Below, piece after piece: positions 37,891 through 47,668 of a DNA stretch of 64,000 nucleotides. The DNA comes from Psychrobacter sp. 1044. GTDB lineage: Bacteria > Pseudomonadota > Gammaproteobacteria > Pseudomonadales > Moraxellaceae. How positions within the stretch are numbered: position 1 is the stretch's first letter; each line of letters starts with the position of its first letter. A program made the position numbers and the translations under genes. The stretch is from the NCBI RefSeq assembly GCF_904846525.1, contig NZ_CAJHAZ010000007.1, forward strand, positions 124,001 to 188,000, in the 5' to 3' direction. Under the pieces are notes generated by a model, which saw only the letters and a list, made by a program, of their open reading frames with translations, was not told the DNA's origin and searched no databases.

Positions 37891-39012
37891 TCAGGCATCT
37901 TGATTATAACTATCGGGTAAGCTCAAAGTTTTAGCATTGGGTACAGATAATGTCAGGATAGCTTCCTGAAATAAAGGATTGGCACGGAACTGACTTTCAA
38001 TAATTTCGAATTTTTGGGCAATCTCTTTTTCTTTTTGATTACCAGCAATATCGACTGCTGCCACCATAAATATCTTTTTGGGTCCCACCCACTCCAAATG
38101 TAAGTACGACACACTATCGATATCTGGATGATTGAGTAATTCGCTCAATGCATAACCATGTATCCTCTCTGATACTTTATAACCGACCAAAAAGTCACGG
38201 TTACGGCTAATTAAAAAAATGGCTACCGCACCCAATAATATTCCGACAATGATAGAGCCGAGCGCATCCCAAAACGGCTGTCCCGTGTAAGCATGCATAC
38301 CCATGGCAGCAGCAGCGACAACCAAGCCAATGACAGCTGCCAAGTCTTCAAAGAATACACCACGTAAAGTTGGGTTTGACGTATCGACCACATAGCCAAT
38401 GGCGCTGACATTTATCGCTTCACCATGCTTCTTGCTTTGTAAGTAAGCTTGTCCTAATGAAAACCCTTCGAGCACAAACGCAATCGCCAATACAATAAAG
38501 CCGATGGTATAGTTGGTCTCGCTTTCCGCAGCATTCCACTCGGTGATACCGGTATAAATGGAGACAATCGAACCTGCCATAAAGACACCAAAAGCGGCTA
38601 TCATCGACCAGACATAAGCTTCTTTGCCATAGCCGAGCGGATGGCTCTCATCAGCAGGTTTGATCGCCTTTTTCTCGGCGACAATTAATAAAGTACCGTT
38701 ACCTGCATCTGCCCACGAATGCGCTGACTCTGCGATCATAGAAGCAGAACCCGTCATAAATGCTGCTACCGTTTTGGCAATCGCAATGATGAGATTGGCT
38801 CCAACGGCAATTAATACCGTTACCAATGAAGCGGAATGTTGCTGGTCTTGATTGGTTGCTGACTGAGCAGAATCGTCTAATACAGAATGAGAATTACCAT
38901 CAGAAGTGGCGGCTGTAATGAGATTACCAGCGCCTCGAGCACGACTATTATGCGGCGCTGGCTGATGAGAAATAGGAGCGTGTGACTCGGCTTCCGATGG
39001 TTTTAAGCTCAT
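37891..39012 (-). CDS. cation diffusion facilitator family transporter
   Basis: A 373-residue inner-membrane metal exporter, probably for zinc or iron/manganese. A disordered N-terminal tail of about 60 residues rich in His, Ser and Ala precedes six helices. The metal-site motif SAHSWADAGNG (HxxxD) in helix 2 and HPLGYGKEAYVW after it identify the CDF family, in the subgroup closer to ZnT9-like proteins; FEDLAAVIG marks helix 5. A cytoplasmic CTD follows. First gene of a two-gene unit with the DUF2059 protein. Confidence 0.9.
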   Translation of the reverse strand: MSLKPSEAESHAPISHQPAPHNSRARGAGNLITAATSDGNSHSVLDDSAQSATNQDQQHSASLVTVLIAVGANLIIAIAKTVAAFMTGSASMIAESAHSWADAGNGTLLIVAEKKAIKPADESHPLGYGKEAYVWSMIAAFGVFMAGSIVSIYTGITEWNAAESETNYTIGFIVLAIAFVLEGFSLGQAYLQSKKHGEAINVSAIGYVVDTSNPTLRGVFFEDLAAVIGLVVAAAAMGMHAYTGQPFWDALGSIIVGILLGAVAIFLISRNRDFLVGYKVSERIHGYALSELLNHPDIDSVSYLHLEWVGPKKIFMVAAVDIAGNQKEKEIAQKFEIIESQFRANPLFQEAILTLSVPNAKTLSLPDSYNQDA

Positions 39013-39118
39013 AATAATCTCGATATAGGCTTTTTGAACGCAGATATGTATATATTTAACCAGATCAATAGACCGTATATTGAAAGCATTTTAACTGACT
39101 ATACAGGGTCTATTCCTC

Positions 39119-39664
39119 TTAACGATCATGAAGATTAGCCAGCTCACCAACCATATCCCCGATATCACAACTGGGTCGATGTGAACTTTCCAGACGCAGG
39201 TTTTTACGCTCTAGTGCGGCATCAGCGCGGCATTGCTGCATGGGATTTTTGATATCAAGTGGCGGCGCAGGTGTGGGCTTGCCATTATCATCGATAGCGA
39301 CCATCGTAAAATAGCAGCTGTTGGTATGGCGTACAGTGCGGGCTCGAACGTCTTCTGATTCGACACGAATGCCAATCTCCATCGAAGTATTCCCTACATA
39401 GTTGACACTTGCCGCAAAGGTAACCAATTCGCCAACATATATAGGCTCACGAAACATCACTTGGTCGACAGACAGCGTCACCACATAATTGCCGCTATAG
39501 CGACTGGCGCAAGCGTAAGCGACTTGATCTAGCATCTTAAGCAAATCACCACCATGCACATTGCCAATAAAATTCGCCATATCAGGCGTCATGAGTATCG
39601 ACATATATAGCTCATGATTTAATGGGGCTTTTTTGGCAGTCGAGCTGGTATTGTATTGCGGCAT
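39119..39664 (-). CDS. acyl-CoA thioesterase, hotdog fold (YciA-like)
   Basis: A 181-residue hotdog thioesterase. Core motifs are MTPDMANFIGNVHGGDLLKMLDQ, written here only in part (NVHGGDLLKMLDQVAYACA), and VTLSVDQVMFREPIYVGELV, with Asp at the catalytic position of the HGG-D segment. It hydrolyses acyl-CoAs in the cytosol. A C-terminal tail of about 45 residues after TMVAIDDNGKP is longer than in YciA. ATG 39664 has AAGGA 5-6 nt upstream; longer in-frame starts to 39751 add Cys-rich nonconserved sequence. Confidence 0.88.
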   Translation of the reverse strand: MPQYNTSSTAKKAPLNHELYMSILMTPDMANFIGNVHGGDLLKMLDQVAYACASRYSGNYVVTLSVDQVMFREPIYVGELVTFAASVNYVGNTSMEIGIRVESEDVRARTVRHTNSCYFTMVAIDDNGKPTPAPPLDIKNPMQQCRADAALERKNLRLESSHRPSCDIGDMVGELANLHDR

Positions 39665-39790
39665 AAAAATCCTTGAATGATTTAGGGCGTGTTGATAGTA
39701 AGTATCATTTATACAGCAGCTCACAAGAGAGCACAAACGGCACTCTGTCATTGAATGGTCTAGGTTATGTAAATCTTAAGCTATTTAACT

Positions 39791-40201
39791 TTAGCTCAAC
39801 CAATGAAAACGATAAGCAAGCCAAGCAACAATGGCGCTCACTGAACCTGTCAAGATACCACCCCAAGCAAAATCAACCAACGCTGTATCCAGTGTAAAAC
39901 CTTTGTACAACGCTAAACTGGTAAAGTCATAAGTACCGTAGGCCATCAGCCCTATTAAGCCACCAAGCAAGAATATATGACCAATCGAAGCGCCTGCTTT
40001 GATTTGTGGATATAAAATCAAGACACAGAGAGCCAGTAGATAAAACATATAGAACACGCCAGCAGCAATCATGTTTGGCTCATCGGCAAGCAGATGCCCG
40101 ATACGCTTTTCATAAAATAAGCCAGTCATAGTCTTGAGCCAAACTGCGTCAATACCCAAAAATATAAGCACAGCAGCCAGATATATAAATACATAACCCA
40201 T
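39791..40201 (-). CDS. DUF2177 family membrane protein
   Basis: A 136-residue protein with four membrane helices. Conserved marks are FLGIDAVWLKTM near the start and MAYGTYDFTSLALYKGFTL in the third helix, followed by DFAWGGILTGSVSA. Function unknown. ATG 40201 is chosen, with AAGGA 7 nt upstream; the GTG six bases earlier overlaps that site. It lies 100 bp downstream of the Cfa-like gene on the same strand and may belong to the lipid operon. Confidence 0.88.
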   Translation of the reverse strand: MGYVFIYLAAVLIFLGIDAVWLKTMTGLFYEKRIGHLLADEPNMIAAGVFYMFYLLALCVLILYPQIKAGASIGHIFLLGGLIGLMAYGTYDFTSLALYKGFTLDTALVDFAWGGILTGSVSAIVAWLAYRFHWLS

Positions 40202-40303
40202 AACCACATCCTTTTAATTAGCGTTTTTTAATCCCAGCTTGTTTCCATAACTGCTTGTATCCAGCATCGCTTGTTAAGACACTACCTGTTGAAACGCAAC
40301 TTG

Positions 40304-41800
40304 TTAAGACGCTATGTTTCGTTTGGAGGCGTCTTGGCCATCACCGTTGTTGGCATTACCGCTTTCATCAAAATTCATAATATCGTGAATCAGGCGGCTG
40401 CTTTGCTCATCGGTGAGAGTATCATGAGAAGACAAATCAGAGAAATGCATCACATCAATATTGTCTGGCTTCACTGCGGTCAACTGTACCACGCCGATGG
40501 TGCGCTCTAAAAACCCACCTTCACAATAGCAAAAGTAAAAATCCCACAAGCGAATAAAGGCATCATCATAACCAAGCCCCTTAATTTCTTCACGCTGTGC
40601 CATGAACGCCGCACGCCAATCACGCAAGGTATGAGCATAGTCAAAACCGTAATCATGTAGCTGCTTGATGACCATGTCGGTTTGTTCCGTAAACTGTGTA
40701 TTTAGCTCTTGATTGGAGAGCAAACAACCACCAGGGAAAATGTGCGTCTGGATAAAATCGACTGAATTAACATAATCTTGGTAGTTTTGATCGTTAAAGG
40801 TGATCGCTTGCAGCACCATCAGCCCTGTGGGTTTGAGTAAGCTATTACATTTGGCAAAAAACGTCGGTAAGTACTCGTGCCCAACGGCTTCAATCATCTC
40901 GATACTGACTAGCTTGTCGTACTGCCCTGTCAGCTCACGATAGTCTTGCTTCAGCAGGGTAATGTTATCAGACAGTCCTGCCGCATCGACTCGGCGCTGC
41001 GCCTCATCATACTGGGCATCAGAGATGGTCGTCGTCGTTATGTGACAGCCATAATGTGTGGCGGCATAAATAGCAAAACCGCCCCACCCTGTGCCAATTT
41101 CTATCACATGATCATCAGGCGTCAATTGTAATCGCTGGCAAATGAGCGCCAGTTTATGCTGCTGCGCTGCGCTCAGTGATACATCAGGCGTACGATAGAC
41201 TGCCGCTGAATACATCATCGTATCGTCCAAAAACCGCTGATACATATCATTGCCCAAGTCATAATGCGCTAAAATATTGGACTTGGCACCAGACTGATCA
41301 TTGCTGCGTAGCCGATGCTTCGCTTTTTCAAACGCCTTACTCACACCTGCAAAGCGATTTTCTAATTTATTCAACACCGCCAAGTTACGCGCTGCCAACC
41401 GAATCAGCCCTGTCAAATCGTCCGTATCCCACTCACCATTGATATAGCTGTCTGCTAGCGCAATAGAGCCGCCAAGCAACAGCTGCCGATAGACAGTAGG
41501 ATCATGAATCATCAAGGTAACGTGTAGTGAATGGCGACCCACTGCCGAGCTGCTCGCGACACTATCGGATACTTTACCGAAGCTAACGGTATTAGGTGCT
41601 TGCTCATCGAATGCTTCGACTATAGTCAGGCTACCAAACTGGATATGCGCTAATGCGCGAAAGATGAGTTTTCTTGCCAATTGATTCATTCCCGCACTGA
41701 CGGGCTGAAAAATGGCGCTCTCATTGACGACCTTACTCATCTGTGCGGTCAATTTTCCTAATGTCGAAACGGGTGCTCGGTCGGTTGGTCGTGCTGACAT
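40304..41800 (-). CDS. cfa: cyclopropane-fatty-acyl-phospholipid synthase family methyltransferase
   Basis: A 498-residue SAM-dependent methyltransferase acting on unsaturated phospholipid acyl chains at the membrane. N-terminal SCP-like domain, then NILAHYDLGNDMYQRFLDD, the AdoMet motif VIEIGTGWGGFAIYAA and VSIEMIEAVGHEYLP, all typical. It is about 110 residues longer than E. coli Cfa, mostly N-terminal. The operon (SDR, FAD oxidoreductase, DUF1365, this gene) matches the conserved set in which the methyltransferase may make a methylated rather than cyclopropane product. ATG 41800. Confidence 0.88.
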   Translation of the reverse strand: MSARPTDRAPVSTLGKLTAQMSKVVNESAIFQPVSAGMNQLARKLIFRALAHIQFGSLTIVEAFDEQAPNTVSFGKVSDSVASSSAVGRHSLHVTLMIHDPTVYRQLLLGGSIALADSYINGEWDTDDLTGLIRLAARNLAVLNKLENRFAGVSKAFEKAKHRLRSNDQSGAKSNILAHYDLGNDMYQRFLDDTMMYSAAVYRTPDVSLSAAQQHKLALICQRLQLTPDDHVIEIGTGWGGFAIYAATHYGCHITTTTISDAQYDEAQRRVDAAGLSDNITLLKQDYRELTGQYDKLVSIEMIEAVGHEYLPTFFAKCNSLLKPTGLMVLQAITFNDQNYQDYVNSVDFIQTHIFPGGCLLSNQELNTQFTEQTDMVIKQLHDYGFDYAHTLRDWRAAFMAQREEIKGLGYDDAFIRLWDFYFCYCEGGFLERTIGVVQLTAVKPDNIDVMHFSDLSSHDTLTDEQSSRLIHDIMNFDESGNANNGDGQDASKRNIAS

Positions 41801-41883
41801 CGTATATTCATCCTTGTTTAAATGCTCTATGCTTAAGCGTTAAGCTGATAAATTTCTTTGGCTGATCGTTAGCCCTGTAGCTA

Positions 41884-42864
41884 TCAAAGAATATCTTTTG
41901 GAGTCGGTGCTTTGTTCTGTTGGCTATCGGCCAGTTTTTCATCATAATGAATATAAGGCACTTTTTTAATCGCATAAAGCTTGAAAGCATGCCAATAAAT
42001 ACGGGTTACAGAGGTCATGTTCATTAGCGGGTTTTTTCGCAAACTATTGCGAATCGTTGTGGCGGTCATTGGAACGCCAGCCATTTTTATACCCGTTTTT
42101 AATACCTCACCGCGCTCATCGCTGATATCAATAGCAATATGAACTTGCAAGCAATTATCCGGCTGCTTTTTTACCTTAACTTGCCAACGATATAGCTGAT
42201 CGATCGGGTTAAAAGGTGAGACATGAAAATCTTTATTATGACAAAATTCAGTATTCGCACCATTGAGTGTAAACCCATAATAATGGCGCTTATCCCATGG
42301 TGTATTAGAGACTTCAGCCAATACATGCGACGGTATCTGTTGCTCATCGAAACCTAAGTAAAAATTGACTGGACTAAAATATATGCCTGCATTGCGGCAA
42401 ACGAGCATCCCAATAATATCGCCTGTTGGCGCACTACCCGTTTGCTCAGTAAACGCTTGATTTAAGCGATGATTAAGTGCTTGAACAGAATTTGAACGAC
42501 AATTACCATGCTTGTCACTCATTGAGCAATTACTTAGGCTATTTACCTCTTGTAGAGGTAGACCTTGTAAGTAATCATCAGGACAAAACTGCTGCAATGC
42601 TTTTTTCTTTGCTGAAAATAATGGTAATCCTTTGACCAGCCGCCCTTTTGAAAGCAACTTTTTTAAAAGCTTATTTTTGCTACTAATACCTGTACTTACT
42701 TCAGGAAGCTCCAGCCCTTTAGCCAATGCGCTGATATTGATGCCCCAATAACGGTATGGGTACGCAAATTTATGCACACTTGGCAGTAACCGACTGTGCC
42801 AAGTCGTCCCATGGAACAACTGATGGGGTAACAGGTTATTAGGCGTGTCGGTTTCAATAGACAT
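41884..42864 (-). CDS. DUF1365 domain protein
   Basis: A 326-residue protein of DUF1365, nearly always found between an FAD-dependent amine-oxidase-like gene and a Cfa-like gene. Marks are LFHGTTWHSRLLPSVHKFAY at the N-terminus, NAGIYFSPVNFYLGFDE and FCHNKDFHVSPFNP. An insertion of about 60 residues (about 60-125) is unusually Lys/Ser/Asn-rich. Biochemical role unknown; contribution to unusual fatty-acid modification is inferred. It starts 41 bp after the oxidoreductase stop. Confidence 0.9.
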   Translation of the reverse strand: MSIETDTPNNLLPHQLFHGTTWHSRLLPSVHKFAYPYRYWGINISALAKGLELPEVSTGISSKNKLLKKLLSKGRLVKGLPLFSAKKKALQQFCPDDYLQGLPLQEVNSLSNCSMSDKHGNCRSNSVQALNHRLNQAFTEQTGSAPTGDIIGMLVCRNAGIYFSPVNFYLGFDEQQIPSHVLAEVSNTPWDKRHYYGFTLNGANTEFCHNKDFHVSPFNPIDQLYRWQVKVKKQPDNCLQVHIAIDISDERGEVLKTGIKMAGVPMTATTIRNSLRKNPLMNMTSVTRIYWHAFKLYAIKKVPYIHYDEKLADSQQNKAPTPKDIL

Positions 42865-42905
42865 AGCACTCTCTTAAATAGTGTTCGTTAATCTCACTGC
42901 CAAAA

Positions 42906-44666
42906 TCACTGCATTTTATGACGGCCAAATAAGCGACGCTTTCGCTTTGGTTCATCACTTTTAACAGTCGGTTGTAAACGTTCAATGTACTCAATCAGCT
43001 CCTGATTAGTAAGCGCCGTGACAACCTCACGCTTATTAAGTGTGCGCAATTTGGTATCTGCCTTTACCGGTAGGTCCTTATAACGAAACGGCGTATGTGC
43101 GCTCTCGGCATCAGGCAGATGAGTCGGATCAACCTCGTCTTTTATGACAATATCATGACCGAGCGCCTGACAGACACGTAGACCACTACGTACGCCATCT
43201 TCATGAAAACCATTAAACCAATAGGCACCGCAAAAATGTGTATGCATGTCGTTACCAGAGATACTCGACCATCTGCTTTGCGCCTTAATCATCGCTTTAT
43301 CAAACACAGGATGGCTATAATCGATACGCTTAATGACGTGCTTCTCATCAATATTTTCATGAGCGGTTTCTGGATTCAGCGTAACCAAATAATTGTGCTT
43401 TTTGGTCAGGCGTTGCAAAATATTCATGTGATAAGTCAGCACTGGTTTTGCTGATGTTTGCGCTTTTTTAATATGGTTTTCAGTAACTGATTGTCCTGAT
43501 TGTCGCGCAGTTTTATTTTCGAGATTCTCATCAATCAGATAATTCCAGCTGGCCCACGCCAATGGCTTGTTCGGTAGGACACTGACATCGGTATGCAGTA
43601 CGGCGGTATTTTTGGTAAAGCGAAAATGTCTGAGCACCTCATTTTCATCCTTACTGGCGTCTGTTAAAATTTTGAGCGCGGTGTCTGCATGACAAGCAAA
43701 GATAACTTCGTCAAATACCAATTTTTCGTTCAAGCTTTCGATATTGTTGTCAGTAATGCTTTTATTTTGAACCGTCAATAATACTTGCTCACCATCGCGA
43801 ACCACAGACTGTACGGGACTGTTTACTCTCACCTTACCGCCCGCTTTGATGAAGCGTGGAATTAACTTATTGACGTACTGTTTTGAGCCACCTTTGATCG
43901 TAAACCACTGCGGACGATTAACCACATCGAGCAAGCCATGATTGTCAAAGAACTGTGCAAAAAACACCAGTGGGAAGTCTTGTACTTCATGCAGACTGGT
44001 TGACCAAATGGCAGAAACCATTGGCAGCAGATAGTTGTCTATAAACAGCTTGCCATAGCTTTTTTCTGTGAGATAGCTGCCCAGCGTTTGCTCAGTAAAA
44101 ATACTAACATCTTGCCCGTTAGCACGTGTCATTTCGTAGTCTTGGCGTAGCTGCTTGATATGTTTATTGAATTGTAAAATATCTTTGATAAATTGCCAAA
44201 ACTTTGGATTGAAGGCATTCTTACGCTGCGATAATAAAGTATTGAGCGTGTGACCATTGTATTCAAAATGGCGCGCTGTATTCTTTACCGAAAAGCTCAT
44301 GTCAGTCGATTGAAACGGCACTTGTAGCTCATGCAGTAGACGAAAGAAATTGGGATAAGTACGCTCATTAAAGACGATAAAGCCAGTATCTATGGCACTG
44401 TTTTCCACATTGCTGCTCTTTGCTTTTTTGCCGTCTTGTAGCGACACATCGATGGTATTTACATGGCCGCCAATATAATCATTAGCCTCGAACACTGTCA
44501 CTTCATGTTGCGCCACCAGATAATGAGCGCAAGTCAATCCTGATACACCTGAGCCAATGATAGCAATACGTTTTTTAGCTTGAGCGTTAGTCATCTGCTT
44601 TGAGAGGCTGCTGGCTTCATGAGAGACTGTCTCTAGGTTCTTACGTTTACGGCGGTTAAACAGCAT
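42906..44666 (-). CDS. FAD-dependent oxidoreductase (amine oxidase-like, COG2907 type)
   Basis: A 586-residue flavoprotein. The FAD motif IAIIGSGVSGLTCAHYLV lies about 33 residues in, and NERTYPNFFRLLHEL, WSTSLHEVQDFPLVFFAQFF and GAYWFNGFHEDGVRSGLR are typical of the group adjacent to DUF1365. It probably oxidises or desaturates acyl chains with the neighbouring methyltransferase. The C-terminus has a basic tail of about 85 residues. ATG 44666 is chosen because AAAGGA lies 8 nt upstream; the ATG at 44684 lacks a site. Confidence 0.9.
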   Translation of the reverse strand: MLFNRRKRKNLETVSHEASSLSKQMTNAQAKKRIAIIGSGVSGLTCAHYLVAQHEVTVFEANDYIGGHVNTIDVSLQDGKKAKSSNVENSAIDTGFIVFNERTYPNFFRLLHELQVPFQSTDMSFSVKNTARHFEYNGHTLNTLLSQRKNAFNPKFWQFIKDILQFNKHIKQLRQDYEMTRANGQDVSIFTEQTLGSYLTEKSYGKLFIDNYLLPMVSAIWSTSLHEVQDFPLVFFAQFFDNHGLLDVVNRPQWFTIKGGSKQYVNKLIPRFIKAGGKVRVNSPVQSVVRDGEQVLLTVQNKSITDNNIESLNEKLVFDEVIFACHADTALKILTDASKDENEVLRHFRFTKNTAVLHTDVSVLPNKPLAWASWNYLIDENLENKTARQSGQSVTENHIKKAQTSAKPVLTYHMNILQRLTKKHNYLVTLNPETAHENIDEKHVIKRIDYSHPVFDKAMIKAQSRWSSISGNDMHTHFCGAYWFNGFHEDGVRSGLRVCQALGHDIVIKDEVDPTHLPDAESAHTPFRYKDLPVKADTKLRTLNKREVVTALTNQELIEYIERLQPTVKSDEPKRKRRLFGRHKMQ

Positions 44667-44723
44667 TGATGCGTTCCTTTCCATATTTTTAGTAATTTAT
44701 TTTTTGCAATTTTTCAATATAAA

Positions 44724-45461
44724 CTATTTTTTATTAATTTTTTCACTGACTTGCTGCCACACCAAATCTGGCAACGTCCCCAATACCTTCAGCGGTAATG
44801 TAAGCTTCTTGGGAAATTCAATCACATCGTGACCACTCACGATACCATCACGAATAGCTTTGCTTGCCTGCGCTGTTGTTTGGATAAAGGGCATGGGAAA
44901 ATCATTTTGCTTAGTCATTGGCGTCTCGACAAAACCAGGCACGACCAAGCTTACCGACACATCATGCGGTGCAAGGCTAATTTGCAAAGTTTTCATTAGA
45001 TAATGGATGGCAGCCTTTGAGCTGCCATAAGCTTCGGCACGAGCAAATGGCACATAAGCAGATGCTGAACCAATGCCAACCAAGCGACCTTTTGAGGCGA
45101 TTAATTTTGGCAATATCCCTTCGATAGCATGTGACAACGTACCCATATTTACCGACATCACTTTCATAAACGAGGCGCTATCGAAGTTTGGCATGTCCAG
45201 ATATTCGCACATGCCAGCGCCACAAATCGCCAAATCAACCTCTTCAATTTTTTCAAAAGCGTCGATAACTTTATCCCGATCCATGAGATCTAAGTCAACC
45301 GTTTCTGCGCCTAATGACTCAAGCTCAGCCAATGCGCTATCGTCTCGACCAACGGCATAGACATGATGACCGTCTAGTAGATAGTCTTTTGCCAATTGAT
45401 TGCCAATACCAGACGTCGCGCCAGTAATAAGTATATGTAATTTCTTAGTAGAGTCAGTCAT
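44724..45461 (-). CDS. short-chain dehydrogenase/reductase
   Basis: A 245-residue SDR with the nucleotide motif TGATSGIG (about 13-20), the NNAG-like CGAGMC, the Ser of GSASAYVPF and the catalytic YGSSK. It uses NAD(P)H on an unknown carbonyl or alcohol. First gene of the lipid-modification operon; 57 bp before the oxidoreductase. ATG 45461 follows AAAGGA at 8 nt; the ATG at 45509 is not supported. SDR genes occur with the DUF1365/Cfa set in other proteobacteria. Confidence 0.88.
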   Translation of the reverse strand: MTDSTKKLHILITGATSGIGNQLAKDYLLDGHHVYAVGRDDSALAELESLGAETVDLDLMDRDKVIDAFEKIEEVDLAICGAGMCEYLDMPNFDSASFMKVMSVNMGTLSHAIEGILPKLIASKGRLVGIGSASAYVPFARAEAYGSSKAAIHYLMKTLQISLAPHDVSVSLVVPGFVETPMTKQNDFPMPFIQTTAQASKAIRDGIVSGHDVIEFPKKLTLPLKVLGTLPDLVWQQVSEKINKK

Positions 45462-46002
45462 CGTAAACGTCCTTTTATGTATGCTGATAGTACACAACTT
45501 CCCATGCATTCAGGTGTCAAATACTTGCTTATCATCTTTAGTCAGCTGATGGCATTAACCTTTTTTTATTAAGGTATCATCCATTTTATTTATTAAATCT
45601 AAACAATCATAGCGCACGGCTATCGATTTATTGTTGTGGTTTCGCAATCAATGCGTCTCTTAATTGACTGAACCTGTCTACTCTCGCGCACTGGAAAAAT
45701 TGCTCTTAGGTCTGTCGTTTTATGTTACTAGCCTTATAAGACAGCCTAATTACGGCATGCTACAATACTAAAAATCGAAATTAGCTTTACATTAAAGGGC
45801 TGATTAGTCAGCGTATTTATCATGAAAATATCCAACCTGTTAAAAGCGCTTATGTTTATTAACGGTTATTTATTTTCAAAAATCAACTTCCGTTGCGGCA
45901 GTTTTTGAAACTGCCTGATATCGTGTCCTAATGACATCTCAAACGTTATACAATTAATGATAGTGCTTCACCAATCCCACTCCACTATAAAAAGGATCTC
46001 TC
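45462..46002. other. divergent spacer SDR operon / aspartate aminotransferase
   Basis: About 540 bp without a gene. An 8-bp inverted repeat GGCAGTTT-TTG-AAACTGCC lies at 45897-45915, about 88 bp before the aminotransferase start; it has no T-run and might be an operator or leader hairpin. No sigma-factor or anti-sigma gene accompanies the lipid operon. Confidence 0.5.
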
Positions 46003-47205
46003 ATGAGCGAATTGCAACTCTCTGACCGCGTCAACAACATCAAGCCATCGCCTACGCTAGCGATTACCAATAAAGCCAAAGAGCTAAAAGCAGCTGGTAA
46101 AGACATAATCGGTCTGGGTGCGGGTGAACCTGATTTTGATACGCCAGAGCACATCAAAAAAGCAGCAATCGATGCCATTAATGATGGTTTTACCAAATAC
46201 ACCGCTGTCGATGGTACGCCAGAGCTCAAACAAGCCATCATTGAGAAGTTCAAACGTGACAACAACATCAGCTATGAGCCCAATGAAATCCTAGTATCGG
46301 TCGGTGGTAAACAATCATTTTTTAATCTTGCGCAAGCCTTTATCAATCCAGGTGATGAAGTCATCATTCCAGCACCTTACTGGGTCAGCTATCCTGACAT
46401 GGTCATCATTGCAGAAGGCGTACCAGTCATCGTCAAATGCCCCGCTGAGCAAGATTTCAAAATCACCGCTGAGCAATTAGAAGACGCTATCACTGACAAA
46501 ACTAAAATGCTGGTACTAAACAGCCCCTCTAACCCAACCGGTATGATTTACACGTTGGATGAGCTAAAAGCCATCGCTGACGTGCTGAAAAAGCACCCAC
46601 AAATTTATGTTGTGTCAGATGACATGTATGAGCACATCCGCTGGACGGGCGATAAGTTCTACAATATTCTGAATGCAGCACCTGAGCTAAAAGAGCGGGC
46701 GATTATTTTAAATGGCGTGTCAAAAGCATATGCGATGACTGGCTGGCGTATTGGTTACGCTGGTGGCCCTGCCAAGCTGATTGGGGCGATGAAAAAAGTA
46801 CAATCACAGTCAACCTCATGCCCAACATCGATCAGCCAAGTTGCTGCCGAAGCCGCTATCAGTGGCGATCAAAGCGTGCTCACGCCGATGGTAGAAGCAT
46901 TTGAGAAGCGTTGTGATCTAGTCGTTGATGGTTTGAACGCGATTAAAGGTATTACCTGCCTGCGTCCTGATGGCGCTTTCTACGTATATCCTGATATCAA
47001 ACCACTCATCAAAGCCGCTGGTCTGTCATCATGTACTGAATTTTCAGCATGGTTGTTAGAGAAAGTTGGCGTTGCAGTGGTGCCTGGTGACGCCTTTGGT
47101 CTTGGTGGCTATATGCGCATCTCTTACGCAACTGATGAAGCGACGCTAAAAGATGCCTTATCACGTATCGAAAAAGCGGTGGCTGATCTAGACGTTGCTG
47201 AATAA
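46003..47205 (+). CDS. class I PLP-dependent aminotransferase, aspartate aminotransferase type
   Basis: A 400-residue aminotransferase of the 1-beta aspartate/prephenate aminotransferase group. Motifs: GLGAGEPDFDTP, GGKQSFFNLAQAF, PAPYWVSYPDM, NSPSNPTGMIY and the PLP-lysine GVSKAYAMTGWRIGYAGGP. It transfers amino groups between aspartate (and possibly prephenate) and 2-oxo acids in the cytosol. AAGGA lies 7 nt before ATG 46003. A terminator follows. The group is annotated aspC or aatA in different genomes. Confidence 0.93.
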   Translation: MSELQLSDRVNNIKPSPTLAITNKAKELKAAGKDIIGLGAGEPDFDTPEHIKKAAIDAINDGFTKYTAVDGTPELKQAIIEKFKRDNNISYEPNEILVSVGGKQSFFNLAQAFINPGDEVIIPAPYWVSYPDMVIIAEGVPVIVKCPAEQDFKITAEQLEDAITDKTKMLVLNSPSNPTGMIYTLDELKAIADVLKKHPQIYVVSDDMYEHIRWTGDKFYNILNAAPELKERAIILNGVSKAYAMTGWRIGYAGGPAKLIGAMKKVQSQSTSCPTSISQVAAEAAISGDQSVLTPMVEAFEKRCDLVVDGLNAIKGITCLRPDGAFYVYPDIKPLIKAAGLSSCTEFSAWLLEKVGVAVVPGDAFGLGGYMRISYATDEATLKDALSRIEKAVADLDVAE

Positions 47206-47272
47206 AGACTAAACAGCCACTGTCTTAAAATTACTACGCTTAAGTATGTGCTTAGAAATGTGCTTATAAACG

Positions 47273-47308
47273 AAGACGCCACCTATCCTCTATGTGGCGT
47301 CTTTTTTA
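47273..47308 (+). terminator. aminotransferase terminator
   Basis: AAGACGCCAC and GTGGCGTCTT form a 10-bp stem followed by TTTTT. Confidence 0.9.
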
Positions 47309-47405
47309 TTTATCTCATAATTGTTGGATTTTTTGGCAAAAAACCTCAAAAGACGCCTTATCCCCTTATTAAAATAATTATCTTTGATAATTATGCAAAA
47401 AAGGC

Positions 47406-47433
47406 TTGACGTATTTTTTATTTTTGCTAGAAT
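47406..47433 (+). promoter_or_regulatory. sigma70 promoter of tRNA-Asn
   Basis: TTGACG, a 16-bp spacer and TAGAAT, followed by a GC-rich discriminator (CGCCCC), as is usual for stringently controlled stable-RNA promoters. The tRNA begins 73 bp downstream. Confidence 0.75.
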
Positions 47434-47505
47434 ACGCCCCACTTAGCAAGAACTCGTTAGAGGCTTCTAAGGCTCGTTGTAAGGTTTTAAACACTTGCAG
47501 CTTAT

Positions 47506-47581
47506 TCTCCAATAGCTCAGTTGGTAGAGCAACGGACTGTTAATCCGTGTGTCCCTGGTTCGAGCCCAGGTTGGAGAGCCA
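47506..47581 (+). tRNA. tRNA-Asn(GTT)
   Basis: A 76-nt tRNA with acceptor stem TCTCCAA/TTGGAGA, D-loop AGCTCAGTTGGTAGAGC, anticodon GTT at 47539-47541 within CGGACTGTTAATCCG, T-loop GGTTCGAGCC, discriminator G and an encoded CCA. A terminator follows 53 bp later. The T6SS locus begins right after it. Confidence 0.98.
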
Positions 47582-47634
47582 CATTTTAGTTGTAAATTTC
47601 TTGAATTATTTTTGATTCAATTATGGCATTTGCC

Positions 47635-47668
47635 AAAACCCTCATCTCTTTGATGAGGGTTTTTTTAT
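47635..47668 (+). terminator. tRNA-Asn terminator
   Basis: AAAACCCTCATC and GATGAGGGTTTT form a 12-bp stem with a 4-nt loop and a long T-run. Confidence 0.93.

Noticed and set aside
39680..39696. AGGGCGTGTTGATAGT as another miniature-element end
   Set aside because: Only the first nine bases agree with the element terminus, and no inside or second end is present.
45920..45940. TCGTGTCCTAATGACATC as a decayed miniature element
   Set aside because: Similarity is limited to GTGTCCT; no further match.
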